Assembly (NCBI RefSeq): GCF_014845095.1
Contig: NZ_NKUG01000003.1
Location: forward strand, 17,086 to 81,085
Direction: 5' to 3'
Source: Methylobacterium bullatum
GTDB lineage: Bacteria; Pseudomonadota; Alphaproteobacteria; Rhizobiales; Beijerinckiaceae
Length of the DNA: 64,000 bases
Part shown: in pieces, positions 35,771 through 44,983 of the stretch
Layout of the letters: each line of letters starts with the position of its first letter
How positions within the stretch are numbered: the first letter of the stretch is position 1
Position numbers and translations under genes: made by a program
The notes under the pieces: generated by a model
Told to the model about the DNA's origin: nothing
The model's input: the letters and a program-made list of their open reading frames with translations, nothing else
Database searches by the model: none

Positions 35771-37453
35771 TCACTTTGCGTTGCCGTCGCAAGCGTTAGG
35801 ATATTCGCTCCAGACCATGGGCACGTTCATGAGCACGGAGATACCGGCCCCTTCCGGCAATGTGCCGGCGATCGCTGCTTGAATGACGGACGGGGCGAGG
35901 AAGGCGAGGTTGAGGGTCATACGCACCGAGCGCTCACTGCAGCCTTCCGCTACGGCGATGGCATGGGTGTCGGCGACACGGCCGCTGACAAGATCATCGA
36001 GCCAGAAGCGCGCCTTGGCGATCCCGTCGACGAGGCGCGCTCGGGTCTCGACCCGCATCGGCCGCGGCGACGCTGCCCCCTCATCACCCTCAGCGTGGAT
36101 GACCTCGCGCCGACGACGGATTGGTCGGGCCGACCAGGGCACACGGAGCGGAGACGGCTCGGTGCCTTCTGCTCCGCCAGCCCTCTCGTCGCGCCCTACC
36201 TCGCCCGGCTCGACGAAGCTGATCGCCAGGTGGCTCGGGTGAACGACGATGCGGCTCACCTGGGCGAGCAGCGGCATCTCTTCGGATGGTGAAGGTTGGT
36301 TAGGGGAGGGTGGTGTTAGCGCCTCCCGCACGGCCTGCTCGATCTCGGGTGCAGAAACCCGCGAGACCGAGCCCGCCTCGCTGCGCTGCCCCGTTTCGAG
36401 GGCGCGTGAGACGTAGTAGCGGTAGTGCAGAGCGCCCTTCCTCGCCGAGCTTGGCGTCATCCGATTGCCGCGATCGTCGTAGAGCAGCCCCGTCAGCCAT
36501 GATCCGGTGTTGCCCCGGATGGAACCTTGCGCCTGCGCCTTCTCGCTCAGCGCTGCCTGGACCGCATCGAACAGCTCGCGTGGGACGATGCCCTCGTGCT
36601 CTCCGGGGTAATGCCGGTCCTTGTGGATCACCTCGCCGATATAGACCCGGTTGCGCAGGAGATAGGCCAGCGGACCCTTGGTGAAGGGGATGCCGCCCCG
36701 GATCGTGCCATCTCGGCGGGGGGATCGCTTCGTCAGAATACCCCGGCTTTGCAGATCGGCCGCCAATCCGTTCAAGCATCCAAGCGCGAGGTAGCGCTCA
36801 AAAATCGTTCGCACCTGATCAGCCTCCATGGGGCAGGGGACCAGTTTTTTGTCATGGACGCGGTAGCCTAGTGGCACAGGTCCGCCCATGCGCATGCCCT
36901 TACGCTTCGAGGCCGCGATCTTGTCGCGGATGCGCTCGGCCGTGACCTCGCGCTCGAACTGGGCAAACGACAGCAGGACGTTAAGCGTCAGCCGCCCCAT
37001 GCTGTTGGTGGTATTGAAGGCCTGGGTCACCGAGACGAAAGAGACGCCGTGCGCGTCGAACAGCTCGACGAGCTTGGCAAAGTCCGAGAGGGCGCGGGTG
37101 AGCCGGTCGACCTTGTAGACCACCACCACATCGACGCGTCCCGCCTCGACTTCGGCAAGCAGCCGCTGCAGGGCCGGACGCTCGAGGCTGCCGCCTGAGA
37201 CACCGCCATCGTCGTAGGCCTCCGGCAGCAGGCGCCAGCCCTCATGCGCCTGGCTCTTGATGTAGGCCTCGGCGGCCTCGCGCTGGTTGTCGAGGGAGTT
37301 GAAGGCCTGATCGAGACCGTGCTCGGTGGATTTGCGGGTGTAGATCGCACAGCGCAGGGACTTCTGGGCTTGGGATTTAGGAGCCTGGCTTTTGGGTGCT
37401 TGGATCTTCGGAGGCTGGGCTTTGAGGTGCGACGGCTTGGAGAGGGATGCCAT
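35771..37453 (-). CDS. Large serine recombinase (resolvase/invertase superfamily)
   Basis: About 560 residues. After a Lys/Gln/Ala-rich lead of 35 residues with APKSQ repeats, the resolvase domain begins CAIYTRKSTEHGLDQAFNSL, with the catalytic Ser in RKS; DGGVSGGSLERPALQRLL and VYKVDRLTR follow. A recombinase domain (VPLGYRVHDKKLV...) and a zinc-ribbon-like part come next. Such enzymes integrate or excise mobile DNA. ATG 37453 overlaps the stop of the DUF2924 gene as ATGA, so the two are translated together. It is the last gene of a leftward set; the att sites are not identified. Confidence 0.9.
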   Translation of the reverse strand: MASLSKPSHLKAQPPKIQAPKSQAPKSQAQKSLRCAIYTRKSTEHGLDQAFNSLDNQREAAEAYIKSQAHEGWRLLPEAYDDGGVSGGSLERPALQRLLAEVEAGRVDVVVVYKVDRLTRALSDFAKLVELFDAHGVSFVSVTQAFNTTNSMGRLTLNVLLSFAQFEREVTAERIRDKIAASKRKGMRMGGPVPLGYRVHDKKLVPCPMEADQVRTIFERYLALGCLNGLAADLQSRGILTKRSPRRDGTIRGGIPFTKGPLAYLLRNRVYIGEVIHKDRHYPGEHEGIVPRELFDAVQAALSEKAQAQGSIRGNTGSWLTGLLYDDRGNRMTPSSARKGALHYRYYVSRALETGQRSEAGSVSRVSAPEIEQAVREALTPPSPNQPSPSEEMPLLAQVSRIVVHPSHLAISFVEPGEVGRDERAGGAEGTEPSPLRVPWSARPIRRRREVIHAEGDEGAASPRPMRVETRARLVDGIAKARFWLDDLVSGRVADTHAIAVAEGCSERSVRMTLNLAFLAPSVIQAAIAGTLPEGAGISVLMNVPMVWSEYPNACDGNAK

Positions 37454-38004
37454 CACGACATCCCTCCCACGGCCACAACTATCGATGCCGCTTCGGCCCC
37501 GCTTGGCGCTCCGGTGGGGACCTTGTCCCACAGGCCGAAGAAGCGGGGTCCGTTCCAGCGGGTGCCGGTGATGGCGCGAGCAACCTCCGACAGGCTGGCA
37601 TAGGTCGTCTCCCTCCAGGCAAACCTACCCGTCATCACGGTGACGGTTTGAACCTCGCCCCCGAACTCCCGCACCAGCAGCGTGCCGGGCCGAAGCCCGG
37701 GCGCCGGGATCGGCGGGACGATAGGCGGCGCCTTCGGCTTGGCCGCGCGTTCGGCGGCGGCGCGGCGGCGCAGACGTTCCCTCGCGATCCGATCGAGCAG
37801 CCGAGCGCTGTCGCGATCGAGGTCGCCCAGCACCTTGGCCTGGATGCGGTACGCGAGGAGCCGAACCATCAGGGTGCGGGACAGATGCGGGGGAGGGGCG
37901 GTTCGCAGGTGCTGCCGCCAGCGGATGCGCAGGTCGCCCAGATCGAGGGAGGCAAGCGCCTCGATCTCGCGCTTGAGCTTGGGGCTGATCACGGCGGCCA
38001 TCAC
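37453..38004 (-). CDS. DUF2924 protein
   Basis: A 183-residue basic protein with the DUF2924 layout: a helical N-terminal part (EALASLDLGDLRIRWRQHL and SRTLMVRLLAYRIQ), a Lys/Pro-rich hinge, then GTLLVREFGGEVQTVTVM and FAWRETTYASLSEVARAITGTRWNGPRFFGL. This family lies beside large serine recombinases in mobile DNA and may be a DNA-binding helper, but its function is unproven. Overlaps of ATGA type tie it to both neighbours. Reading starts MMAAVISPK. Confidence 0.85.
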   Translation of the reverse strand: MMAAVISPKLKREIEALASLDLGDLRIRWRQHLRTAPPPHLSRTLMVRLLAYRIQAKVLGDLDRDSARLLDRIARERLRRRAAAERAAKPKAPPIVPPIPAPGLRPGTLLVREFGGEVQTVTVMTGRFAWRETTYASLSEVARAITGTRWNGPRFFGLWDKVPTGAPSGAEAASIVVAVGGMS

Positions 38005-38531
38005 CGGACCTCAACCGTGGCATCGTCGGTCAGGCGGTAGACGGTCCGACCCTCGGCATCGCATCCCTTCGTGAGGATCATCCCGCGCTTGCGCAGGCCG
38101 GTCAGGGCGGCACGCGTCGAATGGGCGAGCCAGCCGGTGGCAGCCATCAGGTCGGCGAGCGTGGCGCCCTCGTCACGCCGCAGCATCGCGATGATCAGCG
38201 CCTGCTTCGTACCGGATCGCGGCTTCATCTCAGCCCTGTCCGATCCGGCATCCAGAACCGGCCGCGAGGCGGCGAGGACGCTTACGGCGAGCCCGAAGCC
38301 AAGGCTTTGCTGGCCGGCTGGCGTCAGGCGCAGCCCGATCGGACCGCGCTGGTCTTGATGCCAGTGCCGCTCATCCCCGGTGACGACGACCTCGACCGCC
38401 AGCGCGGTCCTGCAGAGCTTGGCGAACAGCGCCTTGGCGGCTCTGGTGTTCAGCCCTGCGGGCCGGGCGATCAGCTGGTCGTGTGACTCGGCGGCGGTCT
38501 TCAGCAGTGCGTGGTGCGTGTCGTCGATCAT
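38001..38531 (-). CDS. DUF3489 protein (winged-helix type)
   Basis: About 176 residues. The C-terminal 75 residues are the DUF3489 domain: SGTKQALIIAMLRRDEGATLADLMAATGWLAHSTRAALTGLRKRG, a helix-turn-helix that probably binds DNA. I chose ATG 38531 (MIDDTHHALL); upstream codons in frame lack a ribosome site. Its stop overlaps the DUF2924 start. It is the first gene of the recombinase operon and may act as regulator or recombination factor; that is inferred from position and fold. Confidence 0.82.
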   Translation of the reverse strand: MIDDTHHALLKTAAESHDQLIARPAGLNTRAAKALFAKLCRTALAVEVVVTGDERHWHQDQRGPIGLRLTPAGQQSLGFGLAVSVLAASRPVLDAGSDRAEMKPRSGTKQALIIAMLRRDEGATLADLMAATGWLAHSTRAALTGLRKRGMILTKGCDAEGRTVYRLTDDATVEVR

Positions 38532-39266
38532 TACGGGTGGACCTTGCGAGGGTTGGGCAGCGGGTCTGCTGCCACCAGCGCAACCCTGCGGATCGCGAGG
38601 GATCGGCAGGGGGTCGAAGGCGTACCGCGTCGGCGGCCTCAAGGACGCTGACAGTTCCGCTCCATTCGCAGCGCAAGTCCAGTCCGAAGTGGCGGTAATC
38701 GCTCACACGCCAGTGCACGGCCGCCAGCGAACCAAGGCTCCGCTGGCCTGCGAACCGGTCTCCAGCTAAGCCACCTGCAAGGCTGCGGAAGCTGCACCGA
38801 CGACCAGCGAGAAACTAGCCGAAATCGCCGAGAATCCGGGCCGCAGGAACGCCCCGGAGAAGAGGCCTAAAAACGGCAGCTTTTCGCTATGCCCTTGAGA
38901 CGCGGCACGTCTCCGGCCAAACGCGAACGTCCGTCGTTCGTGGGGAGTGAGTGGTGGGGCACGCATCCCGTCCAAACCGGTCTCTAGCGCCGTTTCCCTG
39001 CTAACAGGGAAAACAACAGGGAAAACGGAGGAGTGCAGCTCTCGGGCGCGATTTTGGTCGGCAATACTGCAGCAGATGCAATGATTTAAGGACCAATTCC
39101 CTGTGCGGCGGAACAGGGAATTGGTCTCATCCGAACAGGGACGCGTGTCGTCGAAACAGGCAAGCCGATCGCTGTGAGCAGGGATCGTCTCGGGTCAAAC
39201 GCAAGAAAGCCGGAGAGCCGCGAGGCTCTCCGGCTGCACGATGTTCTACGGATCGGGGCAGGACGC
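38532..39266. promoter_or_regulatory. Regulatory or recombination region with five CAGGGA repeats
   Basis: No gene is seen. At 38992-39026, GTTTCCCTG is followed by two copies of CAGGGAAAAC two bases apart (39005-39014 and 39017-39026), the first copy forming an inverted repeat with the GTTTCCCTG. At 39091-39126 a perfect 14-bp inverted repeat (GACCAATTCCCTGT, 8-base loop, ACAGGGAATTGGTC) repeats the CAGGGA core, and GAACAGGGAC follows at 39133-39142. The set lies between the recombinase and methylase operons and may be operators, att or res sites. Confidence 0.6.
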
Positions 39267-39734
39267 TCAGGTGCCCGCGGGTTCCAGAAGGACGTCTCCC
39301 GGGCTGACGAACCGAACCTCGATGCTGGGTGGATCTTTTGGACTGTCGTCCAGAACGTCCAGCCATTCCTCATGGGACATGCCGTCGGGCTCTGTCTTCG
39401 GCGCCAAGGCCTTGATGTTATCGAAAAGGAGCTTGGCGGCTTTCATATCGCCCTGCATGGCCTTCCGGGTGAGCTGATGGGCCAGGGCCTCGATCTGGGT
39501 TGTCCGGATCGTGCGGCCATCCTTGGTGATGGTGATCGGCTCACGTGCAGCCTGGGTAAATGCGTCCAGAAGATCGCGCCGGCCGAGTGGCGCCGAGTGG
39601 CCTCGGGGCCGGCCGCGGGGATTGCCGGACTGGCCCTTCCGGAAGCGATGGTCGGCCGGCGGCTTGCCGTATCCGACCTCGTACCCGGTGGGCCGCTTGG
39701 GTTCGGTCATCGTGGTGCTCGTGTTCCCAGCCAT
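39267..39734 (-). CDS. DUF5681 protein
   Basis: A 155-residue protein. Residues of about 20-50 match the DUF5681 pattern VGYGKPPADHRFRKGQSGNPRGRP, a short basic motif found in genes of mobile elements and phages. The C-terminal part is more acidic. ATG 39734 overlaps the stop of the methylase gene as ATGA, so translation is coupled. The role is unknown. It lies last in the methylase operon. Confidence 0.8.
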   Translation of the reverse strand: MAGNTSTTMTEPKRPTGYEVGYGKPPADHRFRKGQSGNPRGRPRGHSAPLGRRDLLDAFTQAAREPITITKDGRTIRTTQIEALAHQLTRKAMQGDMKAAKLLFDNIKALAPKTEPDGMSHEEWLDVLDDSPKDPPSIEVRFVSPGDVLLEPAGT

Positions 39735-41083
39735 CACGCAGCCTCCTCGAGCAGGGCAGGGGCCGTACGGGCCGATCGGACCTCGTCCCAGGTCTCGTCC
39801 GTGCCGTCGAGGATGGCGTCTCGTCCCGTGAAGGCCTGCCAGCGCCGGATAGCGACATCGACATAGACCGGGTCGAGTTCGAGCACCCGCGCCTCCCGCC
39901 CCGTCTTCTCCGCAGCCAGCAGGGTCGTACCGCTGCCGGAGAACGGATCGAGGACGATCGCACCGCGGCGCGTCACATCCTTGATCGCATCGACGACCAG
40001 GGCCACCGGCTTGACCGTGGGATGCAGCGCCAGATCGCCCGCGCCCTTGAAGGTGTTGACCCCGGAATAGATCCACACGTTCGAACGGTTGCGGCCGTGC
40101 CGGCCAAGCTCGACGTTGTTGGTGTGGCTGGCTGTACCGACTTTGTAGAGCGCGATCAGTTCGTGCTGCGAGCGGTAGAGCGAGCCCTGCCCCGGATTGG
40201 TCTTGCTCCACACGATCAGGTTCTTCTGCTCGCCGTAGAGCGGGCGGGTCGCGGCATGCAGCTCCGGTAGGTGACGCCAATCCATGCAGACGTAGTGCAG
40301 GGCCCCATCACACGAGACCGAGACGGCATTGCCGAGGCTCTCGGTTAGGAAGGCGGTGAAGGCCTCCTCCGTCATCTCGCCCGAGCCCATGACGAACTCG
40401 CGATGCTGGACCCGGCCACGGCCCATGACGTGGCCGTTGACGGGCACGTTGTAGGGTGGATCGGTGAAGACCATGTCGGCCTCTCGTCCACCCATCAGAC
40501 GCTCGACATCATCGCGGCTGCACGCGCTGCCGCAAAGGATCCGGTGCGGGCCAAGCTGCCACAGGTCACCGAGCTGCGAGACCGGTTCTTCGGGCTTAAC
40601 ACACTCGTCCTCGCGCGAAGCGAGGCGCTCCTCTTCGAGATCCCCCGTCAGCAGATCGAGTTCGGCGATCTCGAAACCGGTGATCGACAGATCGAGGCCG
40701 ATCTCGGGCAGGTGGATGGCGAGTTCACCAAGCTCGAGGGCGAGGGTCGCCCGATCCCAGCCGGCCAGAGTCGCGATCTTGTTGTCGGCGATGGCATAGG
40801 CGCGCTTCTGCGTCTCACTCAGGTGATCCAGCCGGACGGTCGGGACGGTGGGCAGGCCAAGCTGCTTCGCCGCGAGCAAACGTCCATGTCCGGCGAGCAC
40901 GAGGCCGGCCTCGTCGACGACGAGCGGCACGGTGAAGCCGAACGCCCTGATGCTGTCGGCGATCATGGTGATCTGCTTCTTCGAATGGGTACGGGCGTTG
41001 CGCGGGTTGGCCCTGAGGGCAGCCGGAGCCTGGTCGAGGATGGTCAACCCGGCCGTGGGGAAAGCAGGCGTGTTCGTCGTCAA
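39734..41083 (-). CDS. ParB-N domain plus N6-adenine/N4-cytosine DNA methyltransferase
   Basis: A 449-residue fused protein. The first 130 residues form a ParB/sulfiredoxin-like domain (NPRNARTHSKKQITMIADSIRAFGF and LAGHGRLLAAKQLGL). Then an amino-methyltransferase of the beta type follows: the catalytic motif IV is VFTDPPYNVP near 206-215, and the SAM-binding motif I is LDPFSGSGTTLLAAEKTG near 373-390, in that order. It uses a TTG start (41083) with AAGGA upstream. No restriction gene is adjacent, so an orphan enzyme, as on phages and conjugative elements, is likely. Its target sequence cannot be read from this. Confidence 0.88.
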   Translation of the reverse strand: MTTNTPAFPTAGLTILDQAPAALRANPRNARTHSKKQITMIADSIRAFGFTVPLVVDEAGLVLAGHGRLLAAKQLGLPTVPTVRLDHLSETQKRAYAIADNKIATLAGWDRATLALELGELAIHLPEIGLDLSITGFEIAELDLLTGDLEEERLASREDECVKPEEPVSQLGDLWQLGPHRILCGSACSRDDVERLMGGREADMVFTDPPYNVPVNGHVMGRGRVQHREFVMGSGEMTEEAFTAFLTESLGNAVSVSCDGALHYVCMDWRHLPELHAATRPLYGEQKNLIVWSKTNPGQGSLYRSQHELIALYKVGTASHTNNVELGRHGRNRSNVWIYSGVNTFKGAGDLALHPTVKPVALVVDAIKDVTRRGAIVLDPFSGSGTTLLAAEKTGREARVLELDPVYVDVAIRRWQAFTGRDAILDGTDETWDEVRSARTAPALLEEAA

Positions 41084-41678
41084 GATGGGGATGTCCTTGG
41101 AAAGCGCGCACGACGACGGGCCCGCGTGCCGAAGGGCAGCAGGGTCAAAGTCGACGTGGTGGTTTGAGAGGAGGGCCTGTCAGGCCCGGAGACAAGAACG
41201 CCCCGGGGCAGGTGCCGCGGGGCGAGGGGACATGCAATCACGCAGCGAGCTGTTCTAGGCGCGCCGTTCGAGGAGGATCACGATTGCGGGTGGGCCGAAG
41301 CTGGTCTACTGCGGACGTAGTGACCTCGACTTAGTAAAAATGCGCAATTTGCCCGTCGGGTGTCAAGACGTTCTTTTGCTAGCTTCTCGGTATCAAAGGA
41401 AAATACAAATCAGCGATCTGCCCCCTTTCACATCATTTTTCGGCACGCCGATAGGAGCTACGTGCCGTGATGTTTCCGTCCTACGTCCGTCATGGGTGGA
41501 TTTCGGCCAGTCCGTTCCCGGGCGGCGATGCATGGAAGCTGACGTCAGAGCCGCATCCGTTTCCACCATATGCTGGTCGCGAAGACCAGCATCGGCGCTT
41601 CCCGGAAGCAGCCATTCATCGGCCGTCTGAGGTCCGCCATGCTGCGGGAGCCGAGCATCAACTGGAGGTTTTGGACCC
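41084..41678. other. Intergenic boundary between mobile module and chromosomal-type genes
   Basis: No gene is seen in 595 bases. A small GGGCCTG-T-CAGGCCC palindrome is at 41173-41187, and the promoter of the leftward methylase operon must lie nearby. GC content falls slightly at 41,330-41,450. Confidence 0.5.
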
Positions 41679-42572
41679 TCACAGATCCGGAAACTCCTTC
41701 GCCAGATGGTCGATGAGGGCGCGGACGGCGGGTGGCAGGCCGCGGCGGGTAGTGAACACGAGATGGACGATGCCATCCCTGCTCCGCCAGTCCCGGAAGA
41801 CGCGGACGAGCCTTCCGGAGTCGATGTGCGCCGCACAAGCGTGATCGGGCAGGAAGGCAACGCCCAGCCCGTCCGCTGCGGCATCGCAGAGAACCGCGTA
41901 GTCGGCACAGGTCAAGCGCGGCTCGTGGCGCATCACATGCGCTGTCCCGTCCTCGCGCTCCAGCATCCAAGTGGTTTCGCCCGCCCCGTCGCTTGTGCCC
42001 ATGGTGGGGACGGAGGCGAGGTCGGCAAGGTCGGCGCCGAGGCCGCTCGCGACCTGTGGGCTTGCGACAAGGATCCAGCGGGAGCGGCCGAGGGACCGCA
42101 TGGTAAGGGACGCATCGCTCGTCAGTTCGTAGCGGACGCGCAGCGCGACATCGATCCGCTCCTCGATCAGATCGACGGCTCGATCCGTTACGACGAGCTG
42201 CAACTGGACCTTCAGGAAGCGGTCGAGGAAGCCGCGAATGATCACGGACACGACCGTCACGAGGTTCCGCGGGCAACTCATGCGGATGCGCCCATGCGGT
42301 TCGGCCTGGGCTTCCGCGATAATCGCTTCGGCCCGCTCCGCCTCCAGCATCATGGCACGGCAGCGCTCGTAGAAGGTCTGTCCGACCTCGGTGACGCGGA
42401 AGCGCCGGCTGGAGCGCTCAATGAGCCGCACCCCGAGTCGGGCCTCCAGCGCTGAGACACGGCGGCTCAGCTTCGACTTCGGCTCGCGGAGTGCTCGACC
42501 CGCGGCGGTGAAGCCGCCATGGGCGACAACCTCGGCGAAGGTGACGTAGTCGTTGAGGTCTGGACGCATCAT
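41679..42572 (-). CDS. LysR-family transcription regulator
   Basis: A 297-residue regulator with the N-terminal winged HTH ([45 protein letters not shown] near 11-55) and a periplasmic-binding-like effector domain. The PKSKLSRRV helix marks the AaeR/DmlR-like group. It is divergent from the SDR gene, with 111 bases between the starts, the usual arrangement for a LysR protein that controls its neighbour. The effector is unknown. ATG 42572 and 42569 are both possible. Confidence 0.9.
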   Translation of the reverse strand: MMRPDLNDYVTFAEVVAHGGFTAAGRALREPKSKLSRRVSALEARLGVRLIERSSRRFRVTEVGQTFYERCRAMMLEAERAEAIIAEAQAEPHGRIRMSCPRNLVTVVSVIIRGFLDRFLKVQLQLVVTDRAVDLIEERIDVALRVRYELTSDASLTMRSLGRSRWILVASPQVASGLGADLADLASVPTMGTSDGAGETTWMLEREDGTAHVMRHEPRLTCADYAVLCDAAADGLGVAFLPDHACAAHIDSGRLVRVFRDWRSRDGIVHLVFTTRRGLPPAVRALIDHLAKEFPDL

Positions 42573-42683
42573 CGTTCCCCAATTGGAACGCTAAGTGCCA
42601 TTTTTAAGGCCTATTCGCATTATCGTTCTCGGATCATCTCTCCCGTCAGTGGCTCACACGCAGCCGAACCATGGAGAACGACG
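42573..42683. promoter_or_regulatory. Divergent promoter region of the LysR and SDR genes
   Basis: The 111-base gap must hold both promoters and the LysR binding site. A partly symmetric, AT-richer segment (GTGCCATTTTTAAGGCC and ATTCGCATTATCG) lies at about 42,596-42,626. A clear T-N11-A box could not be fixed by eye. Confidence 0.4.
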
Positions 42684-43439
42684 ATGACCGGCAGATTCCA
42701 GGACAAGGTGGTGGTGGTGACCGGCGGCACCAGCGGCATCGGCCTCGCCGCCGCCAAGGCCTTCTCGCGGGAGGGCGCCTCGGTTTTCGTCACCGGCCGC
42801 CGTCAGGACACGCTCGACGCGGCAGTGACGCAGATCGGAGGCCGGGTCACCGGCGTCCGGGGGGATATGGCGAACCTCGCCGACATCGACCGCCTCTACG
42901 ACGCCGTCCAGCAGAAGCACGCGCAGATCGACGTCATCTTCGCCAATGCCGGCGGTGGCGAGTTCGCGCCGCTCGGTGCCATCACCGAGGAGCAGTTCGA
43001 CAGCACCTTCGACACCAACGTGAAGGGCACACTCTTCACCGTCCAGAAGGCCCTTCCGCTTCTCAAAGATGGCGGCGCGGTGGTGCTGACGGGCTCGACC
43101 GCCGGCAGCGAAGGGACGCCGGCCTTCAGCGTCTATTCCGCCAGCAAGGCGGCCGTTCGCAACTTCGCGCGCACCTGGATCCTTGACCTGAAGGAGCGGC
43201 GCATCCGCGTCAACGTGGTTAGCCCCGGCGCGACACGCACGCCGGGTCTCGTTGGCCTCGCCGGCGACGATGCCGAGAAGCAGCAGGGCCTTCTCGATTT
43301 CCTGGGCTCGCGCATCCCCCTCGGACGCGTCGGCGAGGCGACGGAGATCGCAAATGCAGTCCTGTTTCTGGCCTCCGATGAGGCGAGCTTCGTCAACGGC
43401 GTCGAATTGTTCGTCGACGGTGGTCAGGCTCAAGTCTGA
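42684..43439 (+). CDS. Short-chain dehydrogenase/reductase (SDR)
   Basis: A 251-residue classical SDR using NAD(P)(H). TGGTSGIG near residues 14-21 binds the cofactor, NAGG near 88-91 is structural, and the catalytic Ser and YSASK are seen in VVLTGSTAG and [24 protein letters not shown] after the second strand, with an Arg pair, suggests NADPH preference. The start ATG 42684 follows GGAGAACG. It is probably regulated by the divergent LysR protein. The substrate is unknown. Confidence 0.92.
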   Translation: MTGRFQDKVVVVTGGTSGIGLAAAKAFSREGASVFVTGRRQDTLDAAVTQIGGRVTGVRGDMANLADIDRLYDAVQQKHAQIDVIFANAGGGEFAPLGAITEEQFDSTFDTNVKGTLFTVQKALPLLKDGGAVVLTGSTAGSEGTPAFSVYSASKAAVRNFARTWILDLKERRIRVNVVSPGATRTPGLVGLAGDDAEKQQGLLDFLGSRIPLGRVGEATEIANAVLFLASDEASFVNGVELFVDGGQAQV

Positions 43440-43891
43440 CAAAGCGAAGTGAACACGCCCCGTTCCAACGTTCCCGCCAGCCGACTGCTTTTGGGGCTCG
43501 CCAACTATGGTCCCTGTCAGCGGCCGATAACGAAAATACGACAATCCTCGGCACCGCCGACGTAAGCACTCCTGTCCGCTTCCCACAACTCTTAATGAGA
43601 AGCGGACTGGCTGCTTGCGAGTTCCACACCTAAGGACCAAGATAAATCGTATTCCTGCATCCGACAATGAGCAGTGAAGTTGGGTTTTTTGGTGCCACAA
43701 GCTCATAAGCGACTCCTTGAAGCATTTGCACTCGGGTTAACAAACTACCTGTTTAGTTCATATAAGCTTGTACGCCGAGTGATGCTTCCAGGAGCTGAGC
43801 GTTACAGATGCAACCAAAAATCTCATTCTCAGCATCGGCCCGTAACATTGACGGAATGAAAGCATGTGGCGAGCAACCATGGAGACTTGGC
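43440..43891. other. Intergenic region, no gene recognised
   Basis: About 450 bases between the SDR gene and the next hydrolase. Short frames only. Composition becomes AT-richer to the right, in line with the less GC-rich hydrolase gene that follows. Confidence 0.5.
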
Positions 43892-44677
43892 ATGCCGGAA
43901 GTAAAAAAAGGCGGGGTGAAATTGGTCTATGAAGAGCTTGGTGGCGGATCAAAATCTGCAGTACTTCTGGTGCATGGGTGGGGATGCAACCGCTCATTCA
44001 TGAGGCATCAACAAGAGTTTTTTGGGCAGAAACGGCGGACTATCGCGGTCGATCTTCGCGGTCATGGCGAAAGCGATGCTCCGCCTGAAGATTATACGGT
44101 CACAAACTTCGCCAATGATCTTGCATGGACCTGTCGAAATCTCGAAATCGAAAGACCCATCGTCGTTGGACACAGCATGGGCGGGACAGTTGCACTCGAA
44201 TTTGGCGCAAATTACCCATATCTCGTAGGGGCAGTTGTAATGATAGATAGCTATGTTTGTCTATCTCCATTTTTTCTGCAAGAAATGACAAAATTAAGCG
44301 AAAGATTAAATAGAACCGACTACATAGAGGCAATCGATTTAAGTCTTCAAGGTCTATACCTACCTGGCGAAGATCCTGGTATCCGAGAAGCGTTTTTTGC
44401 TTCGCTTCGCAAGACGCAACAGCGCGTTCTCTCAAGTGCGTTTGATGACCATATCCTCCACTACAATGCTGAGCCTGCTGCAAGGCGTTGTGCAGTGCCG
44501 ATCGCCTATATTGGCGCAGAAACCTCCGGTGCGAACATCGACCGCTTGCGCGAGGTCCAGCCTCAGATCAAGGTCGGACAGACGATGGGGTCAGGTCACT
44601 TCTCGCCACTTCTCGTACCTGATCAAATCAACGCCATGATACGTGATTTCGCCCATGCCTATGTGACAGGCGGGTAA
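43892..44677 (+). CDS. Alpha/beta hydrolase, first of two paralogues
   Basis: About 261 residues. LLVHGWGCN (oxyanion part), DLRGHGESDAPPEDYT, the nucleophile elbow VVGHSMGGTVAL (Ser near 93) and a late GSGHFSPL His are all seen, so the catalytic triad seems complete. GGAG stands about eight bases before ATG 43892; starts at 43808 and 43856 are in frame but less likely. It is closely similar in motif spacing to the hydrolase at 55378-56232 (for example RGHGxSDAPxxDYT, then DxAWxCRxLxxxxPxVxGHSxGGxVALE), but its gene is clearly more AT-rich. Substrate unknown; esterase or ring-cleaving cofactor-free dioxygenase-like enzymes share this fold. Confidence 0.82.
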   Translation: MPEVKKGGVKLVYEELGGGSKSAVLLVHGWGCNRSFMRHQQEFFGQKRRTIAVDLRGHGESDAPPEDYTVTNFANDLAWTCRNLEIERPIVVGHSMGGTVALEFGANYPYLVGAVVMIDSYVCLSPFFLQEMTKLSERLNRTDYIEAIDLSLQGLYLPGEDPGIREAFFASLRKTQQRVLSSAFDDHILHYNAEPAARRCAVPIAYIGAETSGANIDRLREVQPQIKVGQTMGSGHFSPLLVPDQINAMIRDFAHAYVTGG

Positions 44678-44983
44678 CATCAGACGTCGCGTGGCAAAGA
44701 ATCGTCGCCGGCACGGCGGTGGGAGGCTGGCGCCCAAGTATCGTTCCGAGCAAGTCGCATTGGTATCCTGCCGGCAAGGCCTATGGCTGGGTCTGAGCCA
44801 ATGGGTGGCCTTCGGGCCTCAAACCAGTATCCGTTTGCCACCCCGAGCCGACGCTGCCGGACCGCTCACGAAAGGCCGTTTCGGAAGGGAACCGACGGCT
44901 CTGCGCACAACGTGCAGGGATGCAAGCGCAGTCTTCATGGATCGTTCAAGACAGTCCTGCCGGTCTGTTAAGGGAGAGTTGCG
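44678..44983. other. Intergenic region, no gene recognised
   Basis: About 300 bases of high-GC DNA with short frames only. A GGGAGAG ribosome site for the next gene stands just before 44984. Confidence 0.5.

Noticed and set aside
35771..41083. Complete prophage
   Set aside because: No capsid, terminase, tail or lysis gene is present; only recombinase, DNA-binding and methylase genes are seen.
39734..41083. Methyltransferase as part of a classic restriction-modification pair with the SRA-HNH nuclease
   Set aside because: They are 19 kb apart, and the SRA-type enzyme cuts modified rather than unmodified DNA.
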